Shown piece after piece: positions 42,791 to 51,574 of a stretch of DNA of 64,000 nucleotides. Location: contig CAZZFF010000018.1 in the NCBI GenBank assembly GCA_964653485.1, positions 1 to 64,000 of the forward strand, given 5' to 3'. Position numbers and translations under genes: made by a program. Under the pieces are notes generated by a model. The model searched no databases. It was not told the origin of the DNA and saw only the letters and a list, made by a program, of their open reading frames with translations. The first letter of the stretch is position 1; each line of letters begins with the position of its first letter. This DNA is from CAVQND01 sp964653485 (GTDB lineage: Bacteria; Verrucomicrobiota; Verrucomicrobiia; Limisphaerales; UBA8199).

Positions 42791-44821
42791 TCAAGGCTGT
42801 CGGACATGCGCCATTCGATCACTCTCGATCTGCTCCATCGAGGTTGCAACCCGCTTGACGGAACGCACTAGCCCCAACGGACGAAGCAGGCTCAAACACA
42901 GGCGGTGCATCTGCTCTCTCCTGACTTGGGCCACTATGGATTCGGGCACCAGGCTCTTTCGCAGGGCAAGGCAGCACCAAAAAAACGCGATCAGCCGGAC
43001 AAGGCCTCCCACAAGCAGAGGCGGCTCGATCAACCGCTCGGCGCACTTGGCGATCTCGAAGACGGGGTGATGCCCCAAGGCGTAATCACGGCATCCGAAA
43101 GTCCAACTGCCGGCCAGCGCCCCCCCGTCGGCCGAGTTCCGCCGCTTCAAATGCTCAACGATGATGTCGTCGAAGGTCTGCGTGGCGTACCCGTTCGCGC
43201 GGGCCTGCAGACACGTAACCGCGTCCCACCCCCCTTGCCGAATCGGAAACAAGGCCCCCAGCGACTCCCAGCAGGCCCGCCGGTAAAACTGCACCGCCCC
43301 CGCAACCTCGGACCGATTCTGCTTGTGCCACAGCGGCCGTCCGTCCACCACGTCGAGCGCCAACCCCCCCACCAAACCCAATTCCGGGCTGGCCGCCATT
43401 CGCCTCATCAACGCCTCGAAGTAGTTCGGCGCAAACCGAACATCCGCATCCAGCAGCCCGAGATACTGGTATTCCTGAAAGCGCAACGCCTTGAACCCCG
43501 CCTCCGTCGCGAACACCACGGAGGCGAAGCTCCGACCGGGCCTGTCCTCCAGCCGCAGCAGCCGGATGAACGGGTAGGTCCTCGCGTAGTCTGCCACAAG
43601 CCTGTCCGTCCCGTCCGTCGAACCGTCGCTCACGATAATCCACTCCCGCGGAAGCACCGTCTGGTTGACCACCGAAGCCAGCGTCTCCCCAATCGTCCGC
43701 TCCTCGTTGCGCGCCGGCGTCACCAATACGTATGCCGGCCCCGCTTTGCCAGCCCCACCCCGCGCCTTGCTCTCAAGCTGCTCCAGCATCGGAAGCGACT
43801 CCGCCGCCGTCCCCGCCTGGAACCGCTTCGCCTCCCCCGCGCAAAACCGCAGAAACCCCCGCAGAACTCTTTGGTTCATCCTGTCGTAAAGCTTCGAGTG
43901 CCCGATCAGCACAAACGCTCCCCATTCCTTCCCCACGCACCACCTCTCCGCCCGCTCCAGCACCTTGATGAGCTGGCCCGACGTGCATTGGTTGAAGTCC
44001 GCCTTCCACGCGTAGGTCTTGGGCAGCAAACTCATCGCCCCTTTCGATGGCGAAACAAACCCCGCCGGCGGGTCCGACTCCGTCCCCCCAAATCGATTCC
44101 CAAGAACCCGCCAAATCCTCCCAGGCGCCAGAAAACCCGCCAGCGTCCGCGCCTCGCTGTATATCGGCATCTCCCAAATCGGACCCTCCGGATGCGGCCG
44201 GCAAATCTCCAACGCATCGGCCCGCCACGGCACCGGCCCCATCGGAGCCGGCGTGTAGTCAATCCTCACCCGCCCCTCCCGCTTGCCAAACCGGAACACC
44301 GACGTGTCTATCTTCAACCCGTTGGCCACCAGCGCCCCAATCGCCCCCTTCGAGGGCTGCATCGCCCAGTTGGCCGCCCGAAACGCCACGCACGCGTAAT
44401 CCGCCTTCACCGGCCTGAGCAGCCCCTCCAAATACTCCTTGCCCAACCTCACATACCGCGTCGCCTTCTCCAAAGGCAAATCCGCAAACGTGTACTCGCT
44501 CCAGTCCTGCCGCCACTGGTCCCCAACCAGCCGCGCATTGAAGTACGACGTGTGCAAGTGCAACTGAACATCGTGCCCCCGCCTCACGGCATCCTGCAAT
44601 TGCCCCGCAATCTCCCCATAGTGGAACCGATCATGGCTGCTTTGCTCCGCATACTCCTTGAACCGGAGAATCTCCGCCACGTCCGCCATGATCGTCAGCT
44701 TGAGCCCGTAACGCTCTAGCTCATCGAGCAGGCGCGCCGTCGGCTCGACCATGAGCTTGAGCGGATCGCCCCGCCCGCTGCCGTGGATCTCGTAATCCAA
44801 AGTGAAAAGAATGCTCAACAT
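42791..44821 (-). CDS. Polysaccharide deacetylase-like / GT2 fusion, copy 2
   Basis: 676 residues from ATG 44821, the position equivalent to the start of copy 1; the open frame continues upstream without similarity. Residues 1-~552 are identical to copy 1 by translation, including the deacetylase-like residues (D9, E11, H83, H88, H90) and GT2 motifs. The final ~125 residues differ at many positions (for example C-A-E-R-L-I-E-P-P-L against C-V-S-R-L-A-E-A-P-V), so the C-termini have had time to drift while the main part was copied or converted recently. Neighbours are wecB upstream and a GT2 downstream. Confidence 0.82.
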   Translation of the reverse strand: MLSILFTLDYEIHGSGRGDPLKLMVEPTARLLDELERYGLKLTIMADVAEILRFKEYAEQSSHDRFHYGEIAGQLQDAVRRGHDVQLHLHTSYFNARLVGDQWRQDWSEYTFADLPLEKATRYVRLGKEYLEGLLRPVKADYACVAFRAANWAMQPSKGAIGALVANGLKIDTSVFRFGKREGRVRIDYTPAPMGPVPWRADALEICRPHPEGPIWEMPIYSEARTLAGFLAPGRIWRVLGNRFGGTESDPPAGFVSPSKGAMSLLPKTYAWKADFNQCTSGQLIKVLERAERWCVGKEWGAFVLIGHSKLYDRMNQRVLRGFLRFCAGEAKRFQAGTAAESLPMLEQLESKARGGAGKAGPAYVLVTPARNEERTIGETLASVVNQTVLPREWIIVSDGSTDGTDRLVADYARTYPFIRLLRLEDRPGRSFASVVFATEAGFKALRFQEYQYLGLLDADVRFAPNYFEALMRRMAASPELGLVGGLALDVVDGRPLWHKQNRSEVAGAVQFYRRACWESLGALFPIRQGGWDAVTCLQARANGYATQTFDDIIVEHLKRRNSADGGALAGSWTFGCRDYALGHHPVFEIAKCAERLIEPPLLVGGLVRLIAFFWCCLALRKSLVPESIVAQVRREQMHRLCLSLLRPLGLVRSVKRVATSMEQIESDRMAHVRQP

Positions 44822-44833
44822 TTGTTTGGCTGC
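43163..44833 (-). repeat. 1.67-kb direct duplication, unit 2
   Basis: Partner of 39350-41020 (offset 3813 bp). The upstream limit, 44833, is the same relative position as 41020: both end in gtttggctgc before the sequences diverge. The downstream limit is the base after the substitution at 43162. The sharp upstream edge and ragged downstream edge suggest a duplication followed by gene conversion. Confidence 0.9.
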
Positions 44834-44879
44834 CTCGGCCTCGCTCGTGCGAACCTCGGCGTCGGCTTGGCTCGGATTC

Positions 44880-46010
44880 TCAGGCGGGTTGGTGCTCCAG
44901 CAAAGCCCGGAGGACACGCGCCGCGGTATTCCCGTCCCATAAAGGGGGCACGGCGCCCAGGCGCGGCGGGCCGGCAAAGACCGATTGAAGGTCGGCCTGG
45001 ATGTTCCGGATACTCGTGAGACGGTTGCTGCCGTGGGTCACGGTCACCGGTCGCTCGGTGCTTGGCCGCAACGTGAGGCACGGGGTGCGAAAGTAAGTGG
45101 ATTCTTCCTGCAGCCCTCCCGAGTCTGTCAGCACCAGCCGGGCATTCTCGGTAAGGCACAAAGACTCGTGATAGCCCACTGGCTCGATGATGTTCACCCC
45201 CGGAGTCTCGCTGCCCTCGATACCGAAGTCGGAAAGCATCTTTCGCGTGCGCGGATGCATCGGAAAGACAACCGGCAGCCGCCCGGCCAAACGGCACAGC
45301 TCAGCCATGATCGGAGCGAGTGAGTCCCGATTATCCACATTCGCGGGCCGATGCAGCGTGACGTAGGCGAACCGTCCCGGCTCCAGGCCCAGCCCCTCCA
45401 TGATGCGGCTGCTCCGCGCCTTGGGGAGGTTCGCGATCAGGGAATCGATCATGATGTTGCCCGCCAAACTGACTTTCGCGGCGGGAACACCTTCCCTGCT
45501 GAGATTCTCATTCGCGTCCTCCGAAGGGGTGAGCAAAAGGTCGGCCAGGGAATCGGTCACAATCCGATTGATTTCCTCGGGCATGCCCCGGTCGAAACTG
45601 CGAAGCCCGGCCTCCACATGGGCCACTTTGATTCCGAGCTTGGCGGCGACCAGCGTGCAGGCCATGGTCGAGTTGACGTCTCCGACGACCACCACCCAAT
45701 CCGGCTTCTCCCGAAGGCAGACCGGCTCGAACCGGGTCATCACCCCCGCCGTCTGCACCGCGTGCGAACCCGAACCCACCTCCAGGTTCACGTCCGGCGC
45801 CGGGATTCCCAATTCCTGGAAGAAAATGTCGGACATCTTCGCGTCGTAATGCTGTCCCGTGTGGACGAGACGCCACTCGATCCTCCGGTCGCCGTTCCGG
45901 CAGGCGGCGATGTGCGCCTGGGCGGCCTTGATGATGGGCGCGACCTTCATGAAGTTCGGCCGGGCGCCGGCAATGATGAGTAGTTTCAACGGTTGAGGGG
46001 CGATGGTCAT
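44880..46010 (-). CDS. wecB: UDP-N-acetylglucosamine 2-epimerase family (WecB/WbpI-like)
   Basis: 376 residues from ATG 46010 with AGGAG 9 nt upstream; the longer frame would overlap the preceding gene. Family motifs: A-G-A-R-P-N-F-M-K-V-A-P, V-H-T-G-Q-H-Y-D, V-V-G-D-V-N-S-T, H-V-E-A-G-L-R-S, H-R-P-A-N-V-D and T-D-S-G-G-L-Q-E-E. In this locus, with a dehydrogenase, acyltransferase and DegT aminotransferase of the Wbp type at 51.5-54.6 kb, it could act as WbpI on UDP-GlcNAc3NAcA as well as on UDP-GlcNAc; the two cannot be separated by motif. Confidence 0.9.
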   Translation of the reverse strand: MTIAPQPLKLLIIAGARPNFMKVAPIIKAAQAHIAACRNGDRRIEWRLVHTGQHYDAKMSDIFFQELGIPAPDVNLEVGSGSHAVQTAGVMTRFEPVCLREKPDWVVVVGDVNSTMACTLVAAKLGIKVAHVEAGLRSFDRGMPEEINRIVTDSLADLLLTPSEDANENLSREGVPAAKVSLAGNIMIDSLIANLPKARSSRIMEGLGLEPGRFAYVTLHRPANVDNRDSLAPIMAELCRLAGRLPVVFPMHPRTRKMLSDFGIEGSETPGVNIIEPVGYHESLCLTENARLVLTDSGGLQEESTYFRTPCLTLRPSTERPVTVTHGSNRLTSIRNIQADLQSVFAGPPRLGAVPPLWDGNTAARVLRALLEHQPA

Positions 46011-46057
46011 CGGGTTAATCTCCTGGTTGGACTCCGGGGTCTGAGGCCGGGGCCCCG

Positions 46058-48106
46058 TCATGCGGTTTTGGAAGCTGCCAGACGGCACACCAAAGGTCTG
46101 CGCTGTTTGCCCACTTGCTCCGCCAGTTCCGCGATCGTATCCACAATGCCGCGCAACGCGCGCTTGGAGGTGACCTCGGCCACGGCGCCGCGGGCCCGCT
46201 TCACGAATCGCACCTTCGAGGTCACATCTTCAGGCGATTCCAGCAGCACGAGCCGGCCCTCGGCGTGCAGATACCGGTCCACCGCGCCTATGGCGCCGCG
46301 AAAGATGCTATAGACGGGCACACCCAGCGCGGCGGCCTCCCGGTTCATCGTGCCACCGCCGCTCACCACAAGATCCGAATGCCAGATGAGATTCATGCCG
46401 TCCAGAGGTCCGCCCGGGATGACTGTCTTGCCATTCTCGAACCACTTCGGAGATTGCGCGCGGATGACTTCGCCTTGGCGTTTGTTCCGCGGCAGCAGGA
46501 CCACTTTCACTTCAGGAACCTGGCAAGCCCTGTCCATCAGCGTCGTAAACAACCTCTCGCTTTCCGGATTGTGGTAATGCGCCTCGGTGGCCGGCGGCCT
46601 GACGGTCACCACCACATCTGATTCCGACAGACCCAGCTCCTTCAGAACCGCGGGGTCCGGATTGAGCCTCCAGGAGTAAACATCCTCCTTGATTCCGGGG
46701 TACTTTCGGATGGCGCTGTTTCCGACACAGAGCGCCGAATCCGGGATCACGCTCGGGGCCATGACCCAGGTCGGCCGCATCATAAATGGGAAACGGCAGT
46801 ACTCGTAGTCTTCAATCAGCAGCGTCGGCATCCGCAGCCAATTTGCGAGCAGGAGCTGAGAGCGGGCGCCATGGGACACACCGATCGCCGGGTTCTCCCT
46901 CAGAACCACCGGAGCCAGTTGCGCCGCCCGGCAGACTAAGCCCACGGCCTTTCGCAGCATCTGCTTGCCGTCGTGGTGGCCGACCTTGATGTAGCGAATC
47001 CCCTTCTTGTCAGCCAGGTCGCAGACCTGAAATGCGTCGCGCGCGGTCACCAGAACCGGGAACCCGCCGGCCTCCAACTCCTCGAGAATGGGTTCGAAGA
47101 ATGGAACGTGCGGCGTGTTGTCGAGGTCGATCCAGATTTTCGGTTTTTTTGATGATGTCATTTGGTGGGAAAGGGTTGGACTTCCCGAGGTCGCCTCGGT
47201 GCGCGAAGCGCGCACAAACCGGGCAACCTGGCTCGGAAGGGCGTGCCAAAAAGAGTCCCCATAGCGTTGTCGGGCGTACTCCAGGAAACGGGCGTAGTAT
47301 TCGACAGGATAGGTGCGAGGTGCCGCCGGCTCGTCCTCGAAGCGCATGTAGTCGGGATGGACGTTGAGCAGAGCCATGCCGCCGTGCCGCGCAATCCAGT
47401 CTAGCTTTTGGACCCAGATGTCCGGGCCCTTCTCGCGCAGCATGAGAAACACCGTCGAGTCCTGCGAGAGCGTGTAGGGCAACTCGACGTAGCCCCCGCC
47501 GCTCCTCGGGACCCAGAAAGGGAAGATCGTGTTGTGACCTTCGGGCTGAGGCTCGAACGGATCCGTGTCGAACGTCGAGGCGTCATATTGAACGTCAAGA
47601 TCGTGAATCCAATCGAGGTTGCGGAGCATGAACGCCGAACGAAACCCCGCCGCACCCCACTCCTTCAAATACCGGTTGATCTTGACGGCATTGCGGCTGA
47701 ATTCGCTCTTGCTGAGGAACAGCTTCCCATTGTGGTAAAGGTCGTGGACGCCAACCTCGAAGCCGTTGTCGGTGAGTTCCTTGCGAAATCCCGGCGTGGA
47801 CTGGTACCCGCCCTCCGGAATAAGAGTGAAGGATGAGCGAAACCCGAGCTTCTTCTCGAGGTCCATCAGTCTCCGGACTTTGGCCAACCCGCACGGGCCT
47901 TCAACGTCGTGGGTGAGAACCAAGGCAAACTGTTTGCCCTCCGGCCAGCCGGGCCAGCCCGCCGGAGGCCTCTCGGAGCCTCCCAAAATGGGCCATGTCG
48001 CCCGCACCTTCTCCAGCTTCCGCCGGGCGAGCCAGCCGCGCACCGCCAGCCGGACGGAGGCCGGGAGCAGCGGCTTGATGCCGTAATATAGTCTGATGTG
48101 AAACAA
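46058..48106 (-). CDS. Polysaccharide deacetylase-like / DUF354 (GT-B-like) fusion
   Basis: 682 residues. Residues ~55-300 are NodB-like: L-T-H-D-V-E-G (D67, E69) and H121-D-L-Y-H125, with R-S-A-F-M-L-R and L-L-N-V-H-P. Residues ~320-660 match the DUF354/COG1817 fold: I-W-I-D-L-D-N-T-P-H-V start, and S-G-G-G-T-M-N-R-E-A-A near the C-terminus, a GT-B type nucleotide-sugar site. An internal ATG (M316, base 47161) stands exactly between the domains and an A7 run (47144-47150) follows it, so two separate proteins or a sequencing slip should be kept in mind. Probably makes and modifies one glycan linkage. Confidence 0.78.
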   Translation of the reverse strand: MFHIRLYYGIKPLLPASVRLAVRGWLARRKLEKVRATWPILGGSERPPAGWPGWPEGKQFALVLTHDVEGPCGLAKVRRLMDLEKKLGFRSSFTLIPEGGYQSTPGFRKELTDNGFEVGVHDLYHNGKLFLSKSEFSRNAVKINRYLKEWGAAGFRSAFMLRNLDWIHDLDVQYDASTFDTDPFEPQPEGHNTIFPFWVPRSGGGYVELPYTLSQDSTVFLMLREKGPDIWVQKLDWIARHGGMALLNVHPDYMRFEDEPAAPRTYPVEYYARFLEYARQRYGDSFWHALPSQVARFVRASRTEATSGSPTLSHQMTSSKKPKIWIDLDNTPHVPFFEPILEELEAGGFPVLVTARDAFQVCDLADKKGIRYIKVGHHDGKQMLRKAVGLVCRAAQLAPVVLRENPAIGVSHGARSQLLLANWLRMPTLLIEDYEYCRFPFMMRPTWVMAPSVIPDSALCVGNSAIRKYPGIKEDVYSWRLNPDPAVLKELGLSESDVVVTVRPPATEAHYHNPESERLFTTLMDRACQVPEVKVVLLPRNKRQGEVIRAQSPKWFENGKTVIPGGPLDGMNLIWHSDLVVSGGGTMNREAAALGVPVYSIFRGAIGAVDRYLHAEGRLVLLESPEDVTSKVRFVKRARGAVAEVTSKRALRGIVDTIAELAEQVGKQRRPLVCRLAASKTA

Positions 48107-48125
48107 GGCTCGTCAAAAGGGTTGC

Positions 48126-50489
48126 TCAGAATTCCTGCTGCAGGCGCCTGGGGCCGTAAGCCCGCGTCTTGTTGAGCACAACGCCAACATTGGCGCCGGT
48201 CTGGGCCAGAAAGGCCCCCGCCCGTTTGGCAAGGTCCCGGTCGGTCTCCTCGGCTTCGAGCACAATCAGCGCAATGTCCATGAAGCGGGCCAGTCTCGAC
48301 GTGATGCTGATCTGGCTAATCGGCGGCATGTCGAAAATGATGTAGTCGTAGTCGCTGGCCTTCAGCTTGGACACCACGTGCTGGAAGTTCTTGGGCAGCA
48401 AGCGCGGAAGCTCGTCCCCGTCCCGGTTCTCCCTCACCACGTAAAGCTTTTCCTGCACCAGGGCGGTGCCGCGCCTTTCCGGCTCCAGGGCATCCTCCAG
48501 CCCGCAAGCCAGCGTGCCGCGGTAAAAATGGTGCGCCGCGTTCTGGCCGCTCATCTCGACAAGCAACACGTTGCCCTCGCCCGTCTCGGAAAGCGAGGCC
48601 GCCAGCCCGGCCGCAATCGTCGAAACCCCGGAACGCCCCCCGCAACTCGTCAGCGCCACCAGCTTCGGCTTGTGCGTGAGGTTCTTGAGTTCGAAGTAGG
48701 TGATAAGGCGGTCCCGCAACGCATCCTCATAAGGCCGCAAAGAGTGGCGCGAATCCCAGGGCAGGACCGCCGGCGTAGATCGAGCGCCGGAAGGCAGGGC
48801 GCCAGCCTCGGGGGCCTGCCCAAGCGAGTCCTCGGTCTTCTCCGAAAGCAGGGCGGTCCGGGCGTCAGCCAGGGCGCGACGGTCCGCCTTCCCGTTCAAG
48901 TGCAGGCGCGGGATGGAAATGAACAAGGGCAGACGCAGGCGGCGCTCGACCTCGTTCGATCGCTTGATGGAGGGGTCCAGGTAAAACTCCACCGCAAACG
49001 CCAGCGCGAAGGCGCCTGCGATGCTGCCGAACAGAAGCCCCGCAACCCCTTTGAGCAACTTCGATGCGTCGCGCAGGGGCGGCGTCGGATTCTGGATGAT
49101 GATAATGTTCGAGTTCCTCGCGGCGCCCAACTGCTCGTCAGCCCGGATTTCTTCCAGGTTCTTCTCGAAGGAGTTGTACTGCGCTTCCTCGGTCTGCCGC
49201 CGCCGCTCCAGGTCCGTAATCGAGCCCTCGGCGTCAGTCAGGCCGGCAGCCTCTCTCCGGACGACCTCCAGTTGGTTGGTAAGAACCTTCAGCCTGGCCT
49301 CGAGGGCCGGGACCCTGGCCATCTCCGCAATGAGGCTAATCTGCGCGCTCGATGGAGAGGTGTGGTCGGACTCAGGCAAAAGAACTTTCGTTTCAAAAGT
49401 GTTCAGAGCCAGCAATCCGGGGTTTTCGTCCTCGATTCTCTTCTTCTCCTTTTCGGCGGCCACGATCTGCTCCCGGACCCCTTTGACCCGGGAACTCTCC
49501 GAGGTGAGGTAGGTGGACAGGTCCTGCTCCAGCTTGTTCATGGCGTCAAGGTGGACGCAGACCCGCTTGTATTCTTCCGATATCGGAGCGGGCACGCGCG
49601 CGCCCTGGGCCAACGCCGCGGGCTTGGTCGCGCTCGTTGCATTCGACCCGGAGGCGGCTTGCGCCGCGGCGGAGAGATTGGACGCAGCCAGGGAGCCGGA
49701 CCCAGGCCATGCGGCGGCGGGGAACAGCCGGGTCATCTCGCTGCGCTCGGTCTGGCGCTCCGCCAATTGCGCATACGTGTCCATGATGTCCTGCTCCAGC
49801 TTGGCCAACTTCTCGCCATAAGTCTTCTTGCTGTCCTCCAACGAGATAATATGAGCCCCTGTCTTGGCCTTTCTCAACTCGTCTTCCGTGGCGGCCAGCC
49901 GGGACTTGGCCTGGTCAATCTCCTTCGTGAGGTAATCATCATACTGGCCAATCGCGCGGTGAATCTCGGCGTGCCTCGTCAGGTATGTGTCGAGAATCTG
50001 CTTGAGGACCGGCTGGACGACGTCAGGGTCCTTATGTTTGAAAGTCGTGTGCAGGACGTCGCTTTGCTTGCTCACCTCCGCCAGCAGGTTCTTCCGGATG
50101 ACCGTCGCCGCGTTCGCGAGATTCGTCCCGCCGGCCACTTTGGCCAGAATATCCGCCGGAAGCGCCCCGGCGGCTTGCTGTGCCAGATCCAGGCTCGTCA
50201 AAATCTCGATCTCCGTGTTGATTACGTTCTCCCCAGTGCGCTCGCTCGGCATTCCGACCCTCCCATCACTGCCGGTCCCCTGGACGGGGGCCTTCGTGTC
50301 GACCACGTACTTGATAAAGAGCCTGGCCTCGGATTTGCACGGGATGGGCCAGGATCGATAAAGCACAGCCGCGCCGAGAATGCCCAGGGTGGAGATCGTG
50401 ATTATCTTCCATTTGTGCCGGAAGACGACCATCAGAATCTCCGCCACATCCAGTCCGGGCGGGGGGGGGGAGTTAGTTGCTTGGTTCAT
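48126..50489 (-). CDS. Wzc-like polysaccharide co-polymerase with degenerate kinase domain
   Basis: 787 residues. A Wzz domain begins at ~14 (D-V-A-E-I-L-M-V-V-F-R-H-K-W-K) with one membrane span, a long coiled-coil periplasmic part (~150-440) with a low-complexity Ala/Ser insert, a second span (~475), and a C-terminal CpsD/BY-kinase-like domain. In that domain the P-loop reads S-C-G-G-R-S-G-V622-S-T: the invariant lysine is missing, although Walker B I-I-F-D-M-P-P is kept. The tail has a single tyrosine (A-Y-G-P-R) and no Tyr cluster. So it likely controls chain length structurally without tyrosine autophosphorylation. It follows the FemAB-like gene by 18 bp. Confidence 0.85.
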   Translation of the reverse strand: MNQATNSPPPPGLDVAEILMVVFRHKWKIITISTLGILGAAVLYRSWPIPCKSEARLFIKYVVDTKAPVQGTGSDGRVGMPSERTGENVINTEIEILTSLDLAQQAAGALPADILAKVAGGTNLANAATVIRKNLLAEVSKQSDVLHTTFKHKDPDVVQPVLKQILDTYLTRHAEIHRAIGQYDDYLTKEIDQAKSRLAATEDELRKAKTGAHIISLEDSKKTYGEKLAKLEQDIMDTYAQLAERQTERSEMTRLFPAAAWPGSGSLAASNLSAAAQAASGSNATSATKPAALAQGARVPAPISEEYKRVCVHLDAMNKLEQDLSTYLTSESSRVKGVREQIVAAEKEKKRIEDENPGLLALNTFETKVLLPESDHTSPSSAQISLIAEMARVPALEARLKVLTNQLEVVRREAAGLTDAEGSITDLERRRQTEEAQYNSFEKNLEEIRADEQLGAARNSNIIIIQNPTPPLRDASKLLKGVAGLLFGSIAGAFALAFAVEFYLDPSIKRSNEVERRLRLPLFISIPRLHLNGKADRRALADARTALLSEKTEDSLGQAPEAGALPSGARSTPAVLPWDSRHSLRPYEDALRDRLITYFELKNLTHKPKLVALTSCGGRSGVSTIAAGLAASLSETGEGNVLLVEMSGQNAAHHFYRGTLACGLEDALEPERRGTALVQEKLYVVRENRDGDELPRLLPKNFQHVVSKLKASDYDYIIFDMPPISQISITSRLARFMDIALIVLEAEETDRDLAKRAGAFLAQTGANVGVVLNKTRAYGPRRLQQEF

Positions 50490-50507
50490 GAAAGGAATGT
50501 CCGTGGC

Positions 50508-51557
50508 TTAGGAAAGGTGCGGGTAAAGCGCCCGACCGGCCAACCGCAGCAACGGCAGCGGCAGACGCCGGAACACACCGTTGAACCACCCCTCGGCACG
50601 GTCGGTGTCCGACACAAACTCGCGCCGGGAAAAATCATACTTGCTGTACTGGATGCGATGCTCGGCGGCCCCGAAGCCAAGCTTGAAACGCCGAAGACCC
50701 TCGTTGCCAAGCGAGGTCCGGCCCAGGTGCAACCCCGTGAACCCCTGGCCGGCGTACCGCCTTATCGCCTCCCACATCACCAGGTTGTTGGCGCGCAAAC
50801 TCTGATATTCGTAATCCGAAGCCCCGAATTTGTAGATCGCCTGGCGGCCGTGGTGCAAAAACAGGGCCGCCGCCACCGGCGTCATCCCCGCGCGGGCCAC
50901 CAAAACGCCCCCCTGCCCCTGGCCGAAAACATGGCGGGCGATGTTCTCGAAAAACCGGAACGGCTGGGGAGGCAGCCCGTGCCGGCTCCGTGTCCGGCAA
51001 TGCAGGGCGTAAAAGACCCTTATTGAATCAAGATCGACGTCGAATTCGATCTGCAGCCCGGCCTCCTCGGCCCTCCGAATCCCGCGGCGCACCGCCCCGC
51101 TCAGACCGTTGAACAGCGCCTCGGGCCCTCGTTCCAGATCAATGACGTGGCCGTAAAAGGCCACGGAAGGCGATTCCGTCCGGCATCCGGGAACGACGCC
51201 CCGGCCCTCGAGATAGCGCCAACGGCGGCTCCGTCCCCACTCCAAGGCCGCCTTGTAAAGGGCCGCGTCACCTTCAGGCCCGCTGAGCGGCGCGCAAAAA
51301 TCGGTGAACGGCAGCGAAACGCCCCGCCGCCCCGTCCACGGGCTGCGCACCTCCATCACGGGCAGCAGCCCCGTGAGTTGCCCTGCCGAAAAACGGCAGA
51401 AATAGACCGGCTTGTGCCCGTACGTCTCATGGAGCACTCGAGCCCAGGCGGACCCGTGAAAGAACGTGCTTTGCCCGTGCGCCGCCACTACCGAATCCCA
51501 CGAGGGGTATCCGAGCGGATCGACCGCCACCGGCTGGCCGGGCCGGCCCACGATCAT
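50508..51557 (-). CDS. FemAB-like GNAT protein (PEP-CTERM/XrtA-associated type)
   Basis: 349 residues from ATG 51557; ATG 51590 is an alternative that overlaps the aminotransferase stop by 16 bp. The double GNAT fold of FemAB-like proteins is supported by F-F-H-G-S-A-W near the start, V-R-R-G-I-R-R-A-E-E-A-G-L, and the C-terminal L-H-L-G-R-T-S-L-G-N-E-G-L-R-R-F-K. A subfamily of these (TIGR03019-like) is known beside exosortase EPS genes; the reaction is unknown but may aminoacylate or acylate a sugar or lipid carrier. Placed between DegT and the Wzc-like gene. Confidence 0.8.
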   Translation of the reverse strand: MIVGRPGQPVAVDPLGYPSWDSVVAAHGQSTFFHGSAWARVLHETYGHKPVYFCRFSAGQLTGLLPVMEVRSPWTGRRGVSLPFTDFCAPLSGPEGDAALYKAALEWGRSRRWRYLEGRGVVPGCRTESPSVAFYGHVIDLERGPEALFNGLSGAVRRGIRRAEEAGLQIEFDVDLDSIRVFYALHCRTRSRHGLPPQPFRFFENIARHVFGQGQGGVLVARAGMTPVAAALFLHHGRQAIYKFGASDYEYQSLRANNLVMWEAIRRYAGQGFTGLHLGRTSLGNEGLRRFKLGFGAAEHRIQYSKYDFSRREFVSDTDRAEGWFNGVFRRLPLPLLRLAGRALYPHLS

Positions 51558-51574
51558 CTCCCGCTGTGCCTCGA

